A stretch of 64,000 nucleotides of DNA, from NCBI GenBank assembly GCA_032622095.1, contig CP136064.1:139391954-139455953 (forward strand), given 5' to 3'. This DNA comes from Siphonodentalium dalli (lineage: Eukaryota > Mollusca > Scaphopoda > Gadilida > Siphonodentaliidae). Position 1 is the stretch's first letter. Each line of letters opens with the position of its first letter. The notes beneath the pieces are model-generated. The model had not been told where the DNA came from and did no database searches. It was given only the letters and a program-made list of their open reading frames with translations. Both the position numbers and the translations under genes were made by a program. Shown in pieces: positions 43,381-52,702 of the stretch.

Positions 43381-43826
43381 TGAATACACGCGGACTCATG
43401 ATGGCGATAAATAGTTTCACAAACCATAATGAGATAGATGTTTGTCCCATAGACAGATTACCTCTTTATATCCAATATCCCCGGATGTATATAGTTAACA
43501 CTGACGAGAGTAGCCAACCTGGACGCCACTGGACATTGATGATATTCCATGAACATAAACTATCAGAGTTCTTCGACCCGATGGGGTTAAAACCCGAGTG
43601 TTACAACGGACGATTTAAACACGTGTTGTTATTGAATGGACCTCGTTACGAGTGTAATGATTACAGATTACAGGGTTCTAATATATTCGGTCCCTATTGC
43701 ACATACTTTGCATTATATAAACTGTGTGGATACAGTCTAGAAAATATAATGAGGCGTTTCAGTGCCAATAATTATATGTATAATGATTTAATTATTAAGG
43801 ATTTTATGTTGAAATATATTCTGTAA
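43380..43826 (+). CDS. PRO: Adenain-type cysteine protease (Polinton PRO)
   Basis: 148 codons, ATG at 43380 overlapping the capsid stop. Catalytic residues of peptidase family C5 and relatives can be placed: His50 (GRHWTL), Asp66 (FFDPMG), Gln98 (RLQGSN, oxyanion hole) and Cys107 (GPYCTYFALY). Such proteases cleave capsid and core proteins during virion maturation. The ORF is intact. Its stop codon runs directly into AACGCTCTTC (43826-43835), a one-mismatch reverse copy of the recurring 10-mer. Confidence 0.93.
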   Translation: MNTRGLMMAINSFTNHNEIDVCPIDRLPLYIQYPRMYIVNTDESSQPGRHWTLMIFHEHKLSEFFDPMGLKPECYNGRFKHVLLLNGPRYECNDYRLQGSNIFGPYCTYFALYKLCGYSLENIMRRFSANNYMYNDLIIKDFMLKYIL

Positions 43827-43835
43827 ACGCTCTTC
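43826..43835 (-). promoter_or_regulatory. AAAGAGCGTT-like motif at the protease stop codon
   Basis: Reverse-strand GAAGAGCGTT (one mismatch), preceded by AAT on that strand. It sits between two convergent genes, PRO (+) and TBP (-). See the other copies for context. Confidence 0.4.
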
Positions 43836-44139
43836 ATTAGCGACAACGAGAGAAACACTCTTTAAATTATATTATGTATATAAATATAATATTGTAAATA
43901 CAATCATTTATCGTTCTTATATTATCATATGTATGACTGGGAAAATACATATATATATATATATATATATGACTGGGTTGAGGGGGCTGTGGGGGGAGGC
44001 GGGTGAGGGGTATTAGGTCTGTTGCCAAAACCAAAAAAAAAAATTTTTTTTTTTTTTTTTTTTGTTTGTCAAAAGCCAAAAAAAGAAAGGTATGTGAGCC
44101 CTCCCCGAATGAAAAAAGATAATCGATACATATATATAT
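43836..44139. other. Convergent intergenic region, low complexity
   Basis: Contains a (TA)n tract at about 43950-43970, a G-rich stretch at 43980-44012, and an A-run followed by a T-run at 44032-44063 that can form a hairpin. No gene. Confidence 0.6.
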
Positions 44140-44664
44140 TTATTCTGAAAGTAATTCAAGTTCACATATAGTAGGATATACAATATTTAACATCTGCTTT
44201 TCACTTTTAATGCCTGTAATCACAATTTTTCCATTATGAAAGCATGTAAAATGTATTTTCTCACGTCGGAACATTGCTGCAGGGAAGAGCTCTGAATCGT
44301 AAGAACATTCCATAAGTTTCACTAAAACGTTTAAGTCAAGTTTTCCATTTAACTGACAAAATGCAGACATTGTCAAAATTTTTATGGAATGTAATCTCAC
44401 GCGCCAACCACATTTTTGAATATGTCGAGCGTATCGACGCAGTCGAACGCGTGTCTGTTTGACATTATCAGAACGCCCGTTAACACATATTTTACCAGTG
44501 CTAAACACGAGGCAACATCCACCGAATTTAGAATGTTTCCATACAACTCCGCTAAACTTTTTGGAATTGTATTCAATGTTCGAACAGCCGAGTGTCAGAT
44601 CCCTTAGATTAATAGAACAGTTCAAATCTGCAGAACATACGACATTAGTTATTCGTAGCATCAT
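44140..44664 (-). CDS. TATA-binding protein homologue encoded by the Polinton
   Basis: 174 codons, ATG at 44664, intact. It is almost exactly the length of the conserved TBP core and has its two direct repeats. Repeat 1 (about residues 4-88): ITNVVCSADLNCSINL, SNIEYNSKKFSGVV, CLVFSTGKICVNGRSD, RYARHIQKCGW. Repeat 2 (about 92-172): ELFPAAMFRR, FTCFHNGKIVITGIKSE, IVYPTICEL. The four phenylalanines that wedge into TATA DNA in TBP are all present: Phe37, Phe54, Phe127 and Phe142. The central Asn of repeat 1 is kept (Asn7), but the matching Asn of repeat 2 seems replaced by Ile96. There is no N-terminal extension. The PC4-like gene ends 11 bases upstream on the same strand, implying co-transcription. 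The role inferred is promoter recognition for element genes. Confidence 0.88.
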   Translation of the reverse strand: MMLRITNVVCSADLNCSINLRDLTLGCSNIEYNSKKFSGVVWKHSKFGGCCLVFSTGKICVNGRSDNVKQTRVRLRRYARHIQKCGWRVRLHSIKILTMSAFCQLNGKLDLNVLVKLMECSYDSELFPAAMFRREKIHFTCFHNGKIVITGIKSEKQMLNIVYPTICELELLSE

Positions 44665-44675
44665 AGGAGTAATGT

Positions 44676-45287
44676 TTAGATGAATGTCTGCATCCGGTTA
44701 ATCAAACATGTTCTATCACCGTTGGGGCAGCATTCCATACATCTTAAAGATCCTTCCTGGTGTTGGTGATCGTCGGTCAAATAGCACTGCACAGTCTGAT
44801 CAATTTCAGGAATATTAGCAAACAGGACGAATATAGCTCCAGCTAGTTCTTCAAATTGGTCGAATGTCAGAGATATTCCGTATTTGGTTGCACACAAATC
44901 ATCTGAATGTTCAGGCAGCCAATACCTGCGAATGTCAACATGCGGGATGCCGCTCTTTATAGTAATGAAGAAATTCCCACCGATATGACGTCTCATGAAT
45001 ACATCGGATTCCCAGGTACGATAACTGACCACTTCTTGATGTATATCTGATAGGTAAGATTTTAACTCTTTGAATCTCTTTAGATTTAATGTTATTCCAG
45101 ATTTTGTCGGAAATTTTTGGCCTGCATAACCTTCACCGCACTCTCTTATGTGGATATACAAGTTTCCCAGGAATCGACCGTCAAATAGGAAAATGTCATT
45201 TCCTAACGGGACTAAGCATTGTGGATGGAACGCTCTCTCGTTGGTTTCATTCCGTTGGTTTCCTTCAACATCGGCTTGATCAGTCAT
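44676..45287 (-). CDS. Protein with two PC4-like (p15 coactivator) domains
   Basis: 203 codons, ATG at 45287. PC4-type copy 1 is at about residues 31-82 (DIFLFDGRFLGNLYIHIREC, SGITLNLKRFKELKSYLSDI) and copy 2 at about 102-152 (IGGNFFITIKSGIPHVDIRRYW, YGISLTFDQFEELAGAI). PC4 binds single-stranded DNA and links activators to the general transcription machinery; here the two copies in one chain could mimic the natural PC4 dimer. The C-terminus has a Cys cluster (CMECCPNGDRTC) of unknown purpose. The stop is 11 bases before the TBP-like ATG, so the two form a bicistronic-like unit. Confidence 0.8.
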   Translation of the reverse strand: MTDQADVEGNQRNETNERAFHPQCLVPLGNDIFLFDGRFLGNLYIHIRECGEGYAGQKFPTKSGITLNLKRFKELKSYLSDIHQEVVSYRTWESDVFMRRHIGGNFFITIKSGIPHVDIRRYWLPEHSDDLCATKYGISLTFDQFEELAGAIFVLFANIPEIDQTVQCYLTDDHQHQEGSLRCMECCPNGDRTCLINRMQTFI

Positions 45288-45360
45288 TTCTTATTTGAAC
45301 CTGGAAAATAAGAAAACAAACATTACTTATCAGTTACACATCGAGAGTACAAAGTCCGAA

Positions 45361-45540
45361 AGGAGTCCGCCCGCCCTGGGGGTCCGCCCTGGGGGTCCGC
45401 CCGCCCGCCCTGGGGGTCCGCACTGTGGGGTCCGCCCCCGCCCGCCCTGGGGGTCCGCACTGGGGGTCCGCCCCCGCCCCACCCCGGGGGTCCGCACTGG
45501 GGGTCCGCCCCCCGCCCCGCCCTGGGGGTCCGCCCCTCCC
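45361..45540. repeat. GC-rich minisatellite between two divergent genes
   Basis: About 180 bases made almost only of G and C, built from variants of CTGGGGGTCCGCCC / CTGGGGGTCCGCAC with inserted CCGCCC units. It lies in the 300-bp space between the divergent starts of the PC4-like gene (45287, -) and the unknown gene (45591, +), in an element that is otherwise AT-rich. The open frames across it are a by-product. Confidence 0.9.
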
Positions 45541-45590
45541 TCGCATACTCAATAAAAAATAAGAAAATTGAGTCATTGAGTCAGTTCATT

Positions 45591-46187
45591 ATGGAGAGAA
45601 TACTACCCCCAGAAATACTGGAGAAAATATACAATCAGCTAATTGACATGTCAACTATAAATCCAGAAATAAAAAAACAACTACTACACAATTGGTTTAT
45701 AAGAGAAATTAAAATAATACTGAAGAATATAGATGAAGGATATTTTCCTGTACAGCGATTGAAATCTTTGATTGCGAGGTCTGAATTTGAAATTGATTTC
45801 TTACAGGATATATTGAATCAAATGTTTTCGAATCGCTGGGTATTTAGAGGCGTTCCTAAAAACAAAATACATGACATTCATGAACTTATTGGAGATAACT
45901 TTGTGAGATTTGCAGAATACCGAGACTGGGTTTTCAATCAGAGAAGTTTTGAAGAAGTGACAATAATTCAAGGATATATCATTCTCCGTGAACCGTGTAC
46001 ACTGTTCACGATTGAACAAATACTTAACAGAGGCGTGATTTTGGATTACATTTCTACAAGTAAATCGAAATATATTTCAGAATTAGAGAATGAATTAATA
46101 TGGTCATTCGGAATAATCTGGAATTATGGTGACTCTTCGTTGAGAAAAAAAAAACATATTTGTTTTTTTGGTTTAAGACCGATATAA
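45591..46187 (+). CDS. Unrecognised Polinton protein
   Basis: 198 codons from the ATG at 45591 (an in-frame TTG at 45576 is not a credible start). The N-terminus, ILPPEILEKIYNQLID, resembles an F-box-like start; the rest is helical and charged (FIREIKIILKNIDEGYFPVQ, WVFRGVPKNKIHDIHELIG). No catalytic motif is visible. The last codons pass through an A-run (46144-46154) that may have shifted the frame. It is transcribed divergently from the PC4/TBP unit, and AAAGAGCGTT lies 12 bases after its stop. Confidence 0.6.
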   Translation: MERILPPEILEKIYNQLIDMSTINPEIKKQLLHNWFIREIKIILKNIDEGYFPVQRLKSLIARSEFEIDFLQDILNQMFSNRWVFRGVPKNKIHDIHELIGDNFVRFAEYRDWVFNQRSFEEVTIIQGYIILREPCTLFTIEQILNRGVILDYISTSKSKYISELENELIWSFGIIWNYGDSSLRKKKHICFFGLRPI

Positions 46188-46199
46188 TATTATAAGTAT

Positions 46200-46209
46200 A
46201 AAGAGCGTT
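46200..46209 (+). promoter_or_regulatory. AAAGAGCGTT motif after the unknown gene
   Basis: Exact copy of the recurring 10-mer, 12 bases downstream of the stop at 46187 and preceded by TAT. Its position favours a 3'-end or downstream-promoter role; unproven. Confidence 0.45.
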
Positions 46210-46401
46210 AAGACTGTACTGGAGGTAAATGCAATGATAGAAAAAACAACTAATTCATAACTAACCTGTATAGAATGTTTCACACACAGTATAGGACTAA
46301 CGAATTTGTAAATGTGAACTGGATTGGGTAGCATTTTATAGATCGAAAAAATGGACACCGTGGATAAATTGACCAATGACTGCCATTGGATTATAGTAAT
46401 A

Positions 46402-46451
46402 CGTGTTCAGGCACGCTCGATGTTATCTAACATCGAACGTGTCTGAACACG
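46402..46451. terminator. 24-bp hairpin between convergent genes
   Basis: Arms 46402-46425 and 46428-46451 pair over 24 bp with two mismatched positions around a 2-base loop. They contain TGTTCAGGCACG/CGTGTCTGAACA, a word that recurs in the subterminal regions. It lies between the unknown gene (ends 46187, +) and PolB (ends 46558, -). A bidirectional end signal is possible, as is a replication or recombination site. Confidence 0.45.
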
Positions 46452-49335
46452 CCTTAGTATAATCCGATAGCTGCCATCGATCGAATGTTTACACTCTCAT
46501 TACAACCTTGATCTAATATAGACGATTAAATTATATAATATATATTACGTACCTCGTTCAATATCCATATGGCAGAGTATCCATGTTATCCAGGCGTCTG
46601 CGTTTTGTATACACAACTCGGTAATGCTTCTCCTCAGATCTGTTATATAATTTTCTTTTTCCTTTGGACCTGCATATTTTTCGAGGATTGGTTGTGGTGA
46701 TGGGCACTGTACTTTTTTTCAACGTTCAAAGAGAAACCCCGACTTTACACGTCTCTTTAGCTTTATTGGTTCTATAAGCGTAATTCTTGGGTCCTCCAGA
46801 AACAAATTCCTCGATGTATTCATCCGGGTCTAGCTCACTAGTCAACTGTCCCAAATAGTCACCCAGTGGGGGATTAATTTGATCCTCGGTGCTGCTGAAT
46901 ACACAACTATCCGTGTCGTAATATAACACTCTTGTGTCCAAGGAATGAATAACTTCATATAACATTAATCTCGCGTGACACGTCGTGAACGTGGCCAAAT
47001 ATATGTTATTTGATGATCCACACGGCGCACAGTCATTTCGATAAGTCCACTCCATCTGAAGAATGTCATCGGTTATGACATGAAAATTTTCCATTTGTTT
47101 CATTGGATTTGAAATGAGTTGGAATAGATTGTCTTGTTCCGATTCATGGAAATATTCGGTCTGTTTGAAATTCTGGTTTTAACCCCATTTTCCCCAAAAT
47201 GAATTCAGCATCAGCTTTGATATTTGGCGTAATCCTGGATTTCTTTCGATGCTTTCTCTGTCCAACAATATACCTTCGTTGTCTTTATACTCTGTGATGT
47301 ATTTGTCCATGTCTTCGGTAGATTTTATCTAACCCGGAGGACCGCTAGCCTGCTGCTTGAACTTTAAGAATGTGTTTATATATTCAGTGAATAATCCATT
47401 TTGTTGTCCATAGTCCGCCGTTTCGGTCCAATGGTATATTTCATATATTTTGAGAATCTTGTATCCTACTTTGATAGCTGTCTCCAGTTCAGGAATACAC
47501 CAAACACCAGTCATAGCTCTCTGTTGGCACGTACACGTGCAAGGTCGTTGATTTTCATTATCAGCACAAGTCCTGCACAGTGGAAACTTCAGTTTACCGT
47601 TGGATCGATACGGTAATACTGGGTGATAGAGTGCATTAGGTGGTAAAATCTTGACTTGAGCTATTCCGAAGTAATCCTTAAGTTCTGTAATGTCATCGCC
47701 CAAAATGATTTTCGGGTGTCCAACCGGGTATCGAGCGTATTTGAGCACAAATGGATAGAGCGACGTGAAGTCAAAATAGTGTATTTTCTCACCAACGTCA
47801 GCTTTGTAGTGTAATTTAGTGGCATTCGTTCTACCGCCGAAGAAACTGTCTCTAGGCTCTAGTCGTTCAACAATTTCCAAACTAGTAATGAAATCACGAA
47901 GCTCCGGATTAGTCTTTTGGGCAGCGACGAACTCGTGTTCCCAAATGCACACATATTTCAGACCTCGACTTTCTATATACTTCTTTTTCTGTGTCAGTCC
48001 GTATAATTCATTAGGTGTCTGGTTGGTTATCGGATTCTTGACTACGTCTCTATCGTGACTCAGACAAAGTTCACATCCATGGAATTGACATCCGTGAAAT
48101 TCGAATGCCGTGTTTAACTCTTCACAATATCCATCCAATCTGTACTTTGCACCATCGAGTTTTTTTTCACGTCCGTTCAAAGCGTGGGTTATGTGGATTT
48201 TATCTTTGAACATCATCCATTCCAGCCATTGAATCGAACTTTTGCTGTATTGATCTTTATATGATGTCTTGGGGACGCGAGCTATCTGTGATTTGAGAAA
48301 TTCTTTCTCTCGAATTTGTTTGTCGCGTTCATCTTCAAGTTTTGTTTGTTGAACCCATTCACCTTTGTATAAAATCGACAAAGTTCCATCTTTACATTTA
48401 GCTGGAAGCCACGTTTTCCCGTCGGTACTTAGGCGCACTCTCCATTCCTCGTCGACGAACTTCGTTCTGAATATCTCCATACATACCGATGCGATGGTAA
48501 CGTATTGGAATGGATCAACGGCACCAACCAGTTTGAACTTCATATCGCCAGAAACCTCGTCAATTACGGGTTGTATATTTCCAGTCGCGTTCATGATGTG
48601 GGTTCTGAATTTTATGCAAGCTTGTCTCAAAATATTGACATCACTACGACAATAATCCGATAATTCTTTCTTGAAGATGAAAACTGCATTTGTTTGAGCC
48701 GCGTGCCATTTCGTGAAGTCTTTTCGTTCAGCCACACCCATATAATCAGCACCGTAATATTTGGCATCCGGATAGGGTCCTTCATAATTCTGGTTGGCTG
48801 GTTTATTGAAAAAGTGTGGGAACCATCCTTTTTTCTCGCCATCAAGACCGAATGTTTTTGGTAACAGTGCCAACTTCATTGGTAGAAAGCTGAGACTGTC
48901 CAGTACTTTGATATGAAGATCTTTTTCCACGTATAGGTACATCAATTTGGATCCATTATATATAACTTTGGGTCTCAATGATTGATCAATGAGATATTCC
49001 ATGAGAAAATATCCATCGTAACCCTTGAAGTTGTGAGCCAGTGCTATGAATCCCGTATGTTGTTCAGAGAATAACCATTTTCCAAACTTTTCACTGGTAT
49101 CAGGACCGCTAAATATAACCTCACGGAGTCTGCATGTATCCGGACATAAATTTCGGTCATTCTTCTTCTTCTTCTTCTTCGCATCACCGTCGTTACAAGC
49201 ATCACATAGAGGACCGCAATTTCTACAGGTCGGTTTCGTTTCCAGCGATTCATGCATGCATTCGTAGCAAGCTGTTTGGGCGACGAGGAAGTTGGGTATA
49301 TGCTGAACTTTTCCGCACCATGTTTTTAAACAGAT

Positions 49336-50434
49336 CTGAAAAGTAATAATTGAACGTTTTAACCTCTAGCTTTATTGATAATGAAAAAAACAAAATAAAC
49401 GTCTACACTTTGTTCAGATAATTATTTTTAAAAAAATGTTTCGGTATAGGTTCAACGTTAATAAAGAGCGTTGACGTATTACTATTGTTTGTGGGTTGAC
49501 CCTAAAATTACTCGTTCCAATCTACGTGTCAATTTTAAAACTGTATGATGATCAGACCATCGACATATAGCCTGTATCGTTGACGATTCAAGCACGCGGA
49601 TACCAAGTTCAATAAAGTTAAAAATTATATATTATGGTAGTTTACCATATAACAATTACAAAGCTCTTTTCACAAAAAAATATGTTACACATTTTCAATG
49701 TGTCAAGAATTAAAAGTTAATTACTCGGTTTAACATCTGTGACTCAGTTTATTTGAATTTTAATATTGAGACCCTTAAATTTGGTCGAATTCAAGCATGT
49801 AATTGTTATATGGTAATCTCACAGGTAGGTAAAGTAACAGCTAAAGAGCGTTCCTCGATAATCTAATTTTAAAAATAAAAGAGTGTCTCTACTTATACGC
49901 GCCGATAATAAAGAGCGTTGACGTATTAATATTGTTTTGTGGGTTGACCCTAAAATTACTCGTTCCAATCTACGTGTCAATATTAAAAATGTATGATGAT
50001 CAGATCATCGACATATAGCCTGTATCGTTGACGATTCACGCACGCGGATATCAAGTTCAATAAAGTTAAAAATTATATATTATGTTAGTTTACCATATAA
50101 CAATTACAAAGCTCTTTTCACTTAAAATATGTTACACATTTTTTCAATGTGTCAAGAATTAAAAGTTAATTACTCCGTTTAACATCTGTGACTCAGTTTA
50201 GTTGAATTTTAACATTAAGACCCTTAACTTTGGTCGAATTCAAGTATGTAATTGTTATATGGTAATCTCACACGTAGATAAAGTAACAGCTAAAGAGCGT
50301 TCCTCGATAATCTAATCTAATTTAAAAAATAAAAGAGTCTCTACTTATACGTGCCGATAATAAAGAGCGTTACGTTATCGTGATTTCGACTGTAATGTGT
50401 TACATATATATATTACAATTAGGTTAAGACTCAC
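49336..50434 (-). other. Spliceosomal intron of PolB carrying a ~450-bp tandem duplication
   Basis: On the minus strand the donor is CAG/GTGAGT and the acceptor TTACTTTTCAG/A, both near-consensus, phase 0; the metal-binding region before and the CYECMHESLE region after join smoothly. The 1099-bp intron consists mostly of two tandem units (about 49455-49901 and 49902-50351, spacing 447-452 bp) plus the start of a third. AAAGAGCGTT occurs five times. Confidence 0.85.
49455..50371. repeat. Two-unit ~450-bp tandem repeat with AAAGAGCGTT motifs
   Basis: Unit 1 starts near 49455, unit 2 near 49902 and a partial third near 50352; units differ by few substitutions and small indels. Each full unit has two motif copies (49463 and 49843; 49910 and 50292), and the third begins with one (50362). 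All are on the plus strand, antisense to PolB. Confidence 0.88.
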
Positions 50435-52174
50435 CTGACACCTAACACATTTATTGCATGTATGATCCTCTTTACAGTCTTGGCAATCCTTTGTATGTAA
50501 AGGTGCATATCCTTCTGAACATTCCAGTATATCTTGTTGAAAGGTTTCAAAGTCAAAGAAACAGAATTTAGCTCTTTCATTGTCAGTAACAGGAGGTATG
50601 GCCCTTACATAACATTCGTGTCCTGCCATTGTGTATTTGTCACACGATCTACAAAATGTTTCTCCGCACACGTGTTGATTCGGACGTCTTTTCCGTCTCT
50701 CCATGACTTTTGTACAGTCCAAACATTTCCACCATTTCTCGCAAGGAGCTGTCGTTTCTTTCGAAGATCTGTCAATAGGTTTTGCTTTATGACGCACGAA
50801 ACATTGATGAGACATACACGTCATGTTACAATCTGAACAATGTTCTTAGATTTCACTTTGTTCACATTTATCACTTTTACACACGAAACAGGTGCGTTCA
50901 CAATAATGCTTTCCTTTGTTTGAATAATGTTTTAAGCAATGCACACAGAAATATGCTGCACTAAAGAATCCTGTTATGGATTGAATAGCGTGAAAATGTT
51001 CATTATCAGTCAGATATAAATATATCACGGGTCTTTCTGCACCGTCTGTAGGCGCGCTGGTAATGAATTTATTACCTAGTCTAGCACTAACGACTAGTAT
51101 TGTCAAATTCAGAGTGTCCTCGAATGCTTTTAGGGCTGCTAAACTGGCTGGTCTGTCTGTTGGTACGCCGGCGATGTCACTGATTACTTTGGCTAATTTT
51201 CCTTGCTCAGTAAGTGTTTTGGTCAACATTTTGTTGTAATAATTGATCGGTACTTTTCTGTATTCCATGATGAGCTGTAAATTACTTCTGGTTCCTCTAT
51301 TCTGGGTTATTTCTAGCCATTCATCAGGACTGCAAATATTTAATTTACACCAACAAGTGGCGATAGCCCGAGCCATACACATATTGTCTGTATTTTCAAT
51401 CGTAACGATCGATGTTTTATTTCTTAGAATATTACTTTCATTGTGTAACGCCGTTATCCTCCGCCGTGCTCCACCTTTAGGTAACTCAATGGTGCCTATA
51501 TCTATGCTGAAACTTTGATTAACAGTCAGTGTTTGGTTACTGTTCAAAACGAGTTCGATTCTGTCAATCACCGTGTTAGCATTTAACGTTTGCAACGTTT
51601 GCAACGGAACTATTATAGGGTTGTCCAAACTCTCATGGTGAATGATAACTCTGCCAAGATCATTGTCAGCCAAATTTCCACGAGCTCTTTGAATAGTGTC
51701 CTCGAACATTGAATTTAGATTCCTGTATCTGTCGATTAACTTTTTATCTTTGTAAATTTCATCTAGTTTGATTTCATATGTTCTCTGTGTAGCCAAATTG
51801 TTTCCGAAGGTCCGTTCACTTCTTTTGTGAATGCTATATCCGGTTATTTGATTATCAGAACTGCTGGCTGTTTGACTGTCTGATTTTATGGCTCCTTGAT
51901 CAGGTGTATGTTCGTCTTCTCGGTTTTGTAAGCCTGATGGTCCAGCTGTATCGGGTTGTGAGTTGTTAACATCATTTTTAGGTGCATCATCTTCTCCGTA
52001 TCCGATTTGGTTCGGCCATGGGTCATCTCCTGAACAAAGCGTAGATGCTTCAACAATATCTTCATCAAGCTGATAAGCTTCTATAGCCCTGTCGTATTCT
52101 TCGATATATTGTAGAATACATTCTATTTCATAAATTTCCTCCACTGTTAGAGGTGTCATTATTTCTTCAGCCAT

Positions 52175-52702
52175 TTTCGAGAATAAGTCCTGAGAAGTGA
52201 TTACAACGGTGTCTATTAACTATATGGGATGAAGCTTCGTCATAGATATTTATATACCATAACTACCTAACGTAGTTAGCACAGATGAGACAACATTATA
52301 TAATATTATATATGAGCGTAAGTATGAATAGTTCTATAAGTGGTTATTACGTAATGTTGTTATAACAACAACACAAAGGCAAATTCTATTATTGAGCGTA
52401 TTAGCACCTGTACGTATTATGTATACATATTTTTGATAACTAATTATCGCGTTAATGCTAACAATGACACAGCTTATCAACCTTACGTGATCATAACCCG
52501 TTAAACAAGTAATGGTGTTCAGACACGCTATAGATAAATTAATTGAAAGCGTGTCTGAACATGCATAATAGGAAGCTTCGTCATAGATATTTGTATACCA
52601 TAACTATCTAACATAGTTAGCACAGATGAGGCAACATTATATAAGATTATATATGAGCGTAAGTATGAATAGGTCGATAAGTGGTTATTACGTAATGTTT
52701 GC
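52175..52702. repeat. Right subterminal repeat region
   Basis: Non-coding. The segment 52240-52370 is repeated in the same orientation at 52571-52698, and 52317-52507 is the reverse complement of left-side 36841-37060. A 14-bp hairpin (TGTTCAGACACGCT) has arms at 52516-52529 and 52548-52561. Confidence 0.7.

Larger units (their letters stand above)
46558..52174 (-). pseudogene. POLB: Polinton protein-primed DNA polymerase B, one intron, four in-frame stops
   Basis: Exon 1 (52174-50435, 580 codons) starts with ATG at 52174, has an acidic N-terminus, a Cys/His-rich metal-binding region (CVHCLKHYSNKGKHYCERTC onwards), and Exo I FFDFETF. An intron at 49336-50434 follows. Exon 2 (49335-46558, 925 codons plus stop) has Exo II AHNFKGYDGYFL, Exo III YCRSDVNIL, Pol A YFDFTSLYPFV, Pol B KLMLNSFWGK and Pol C YYDTDSC, ending LPYGY. 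The frame is continuous, but stops occur at 50846-50848 (TAA), 47329-47331 (TAG), 47179-47181 (TAA) and 46723-46725 (TGA); near the last, family-conserved sequence also seems missing. It would replicate the element from a protein primer; this copy cannot. Confidence 0.93.

Noticed and set aside
44140-45287. TBP and PC4 as host genes captured by assembly error
   Set aside because: They are intronless, lie well inside matching TIRs and the TSD, and are packed like the other element genes.
45295-45576. Pro/Gly/Arg-rich ORFs on both strands
   Set aside because: They are translations of the GC minisatellite.
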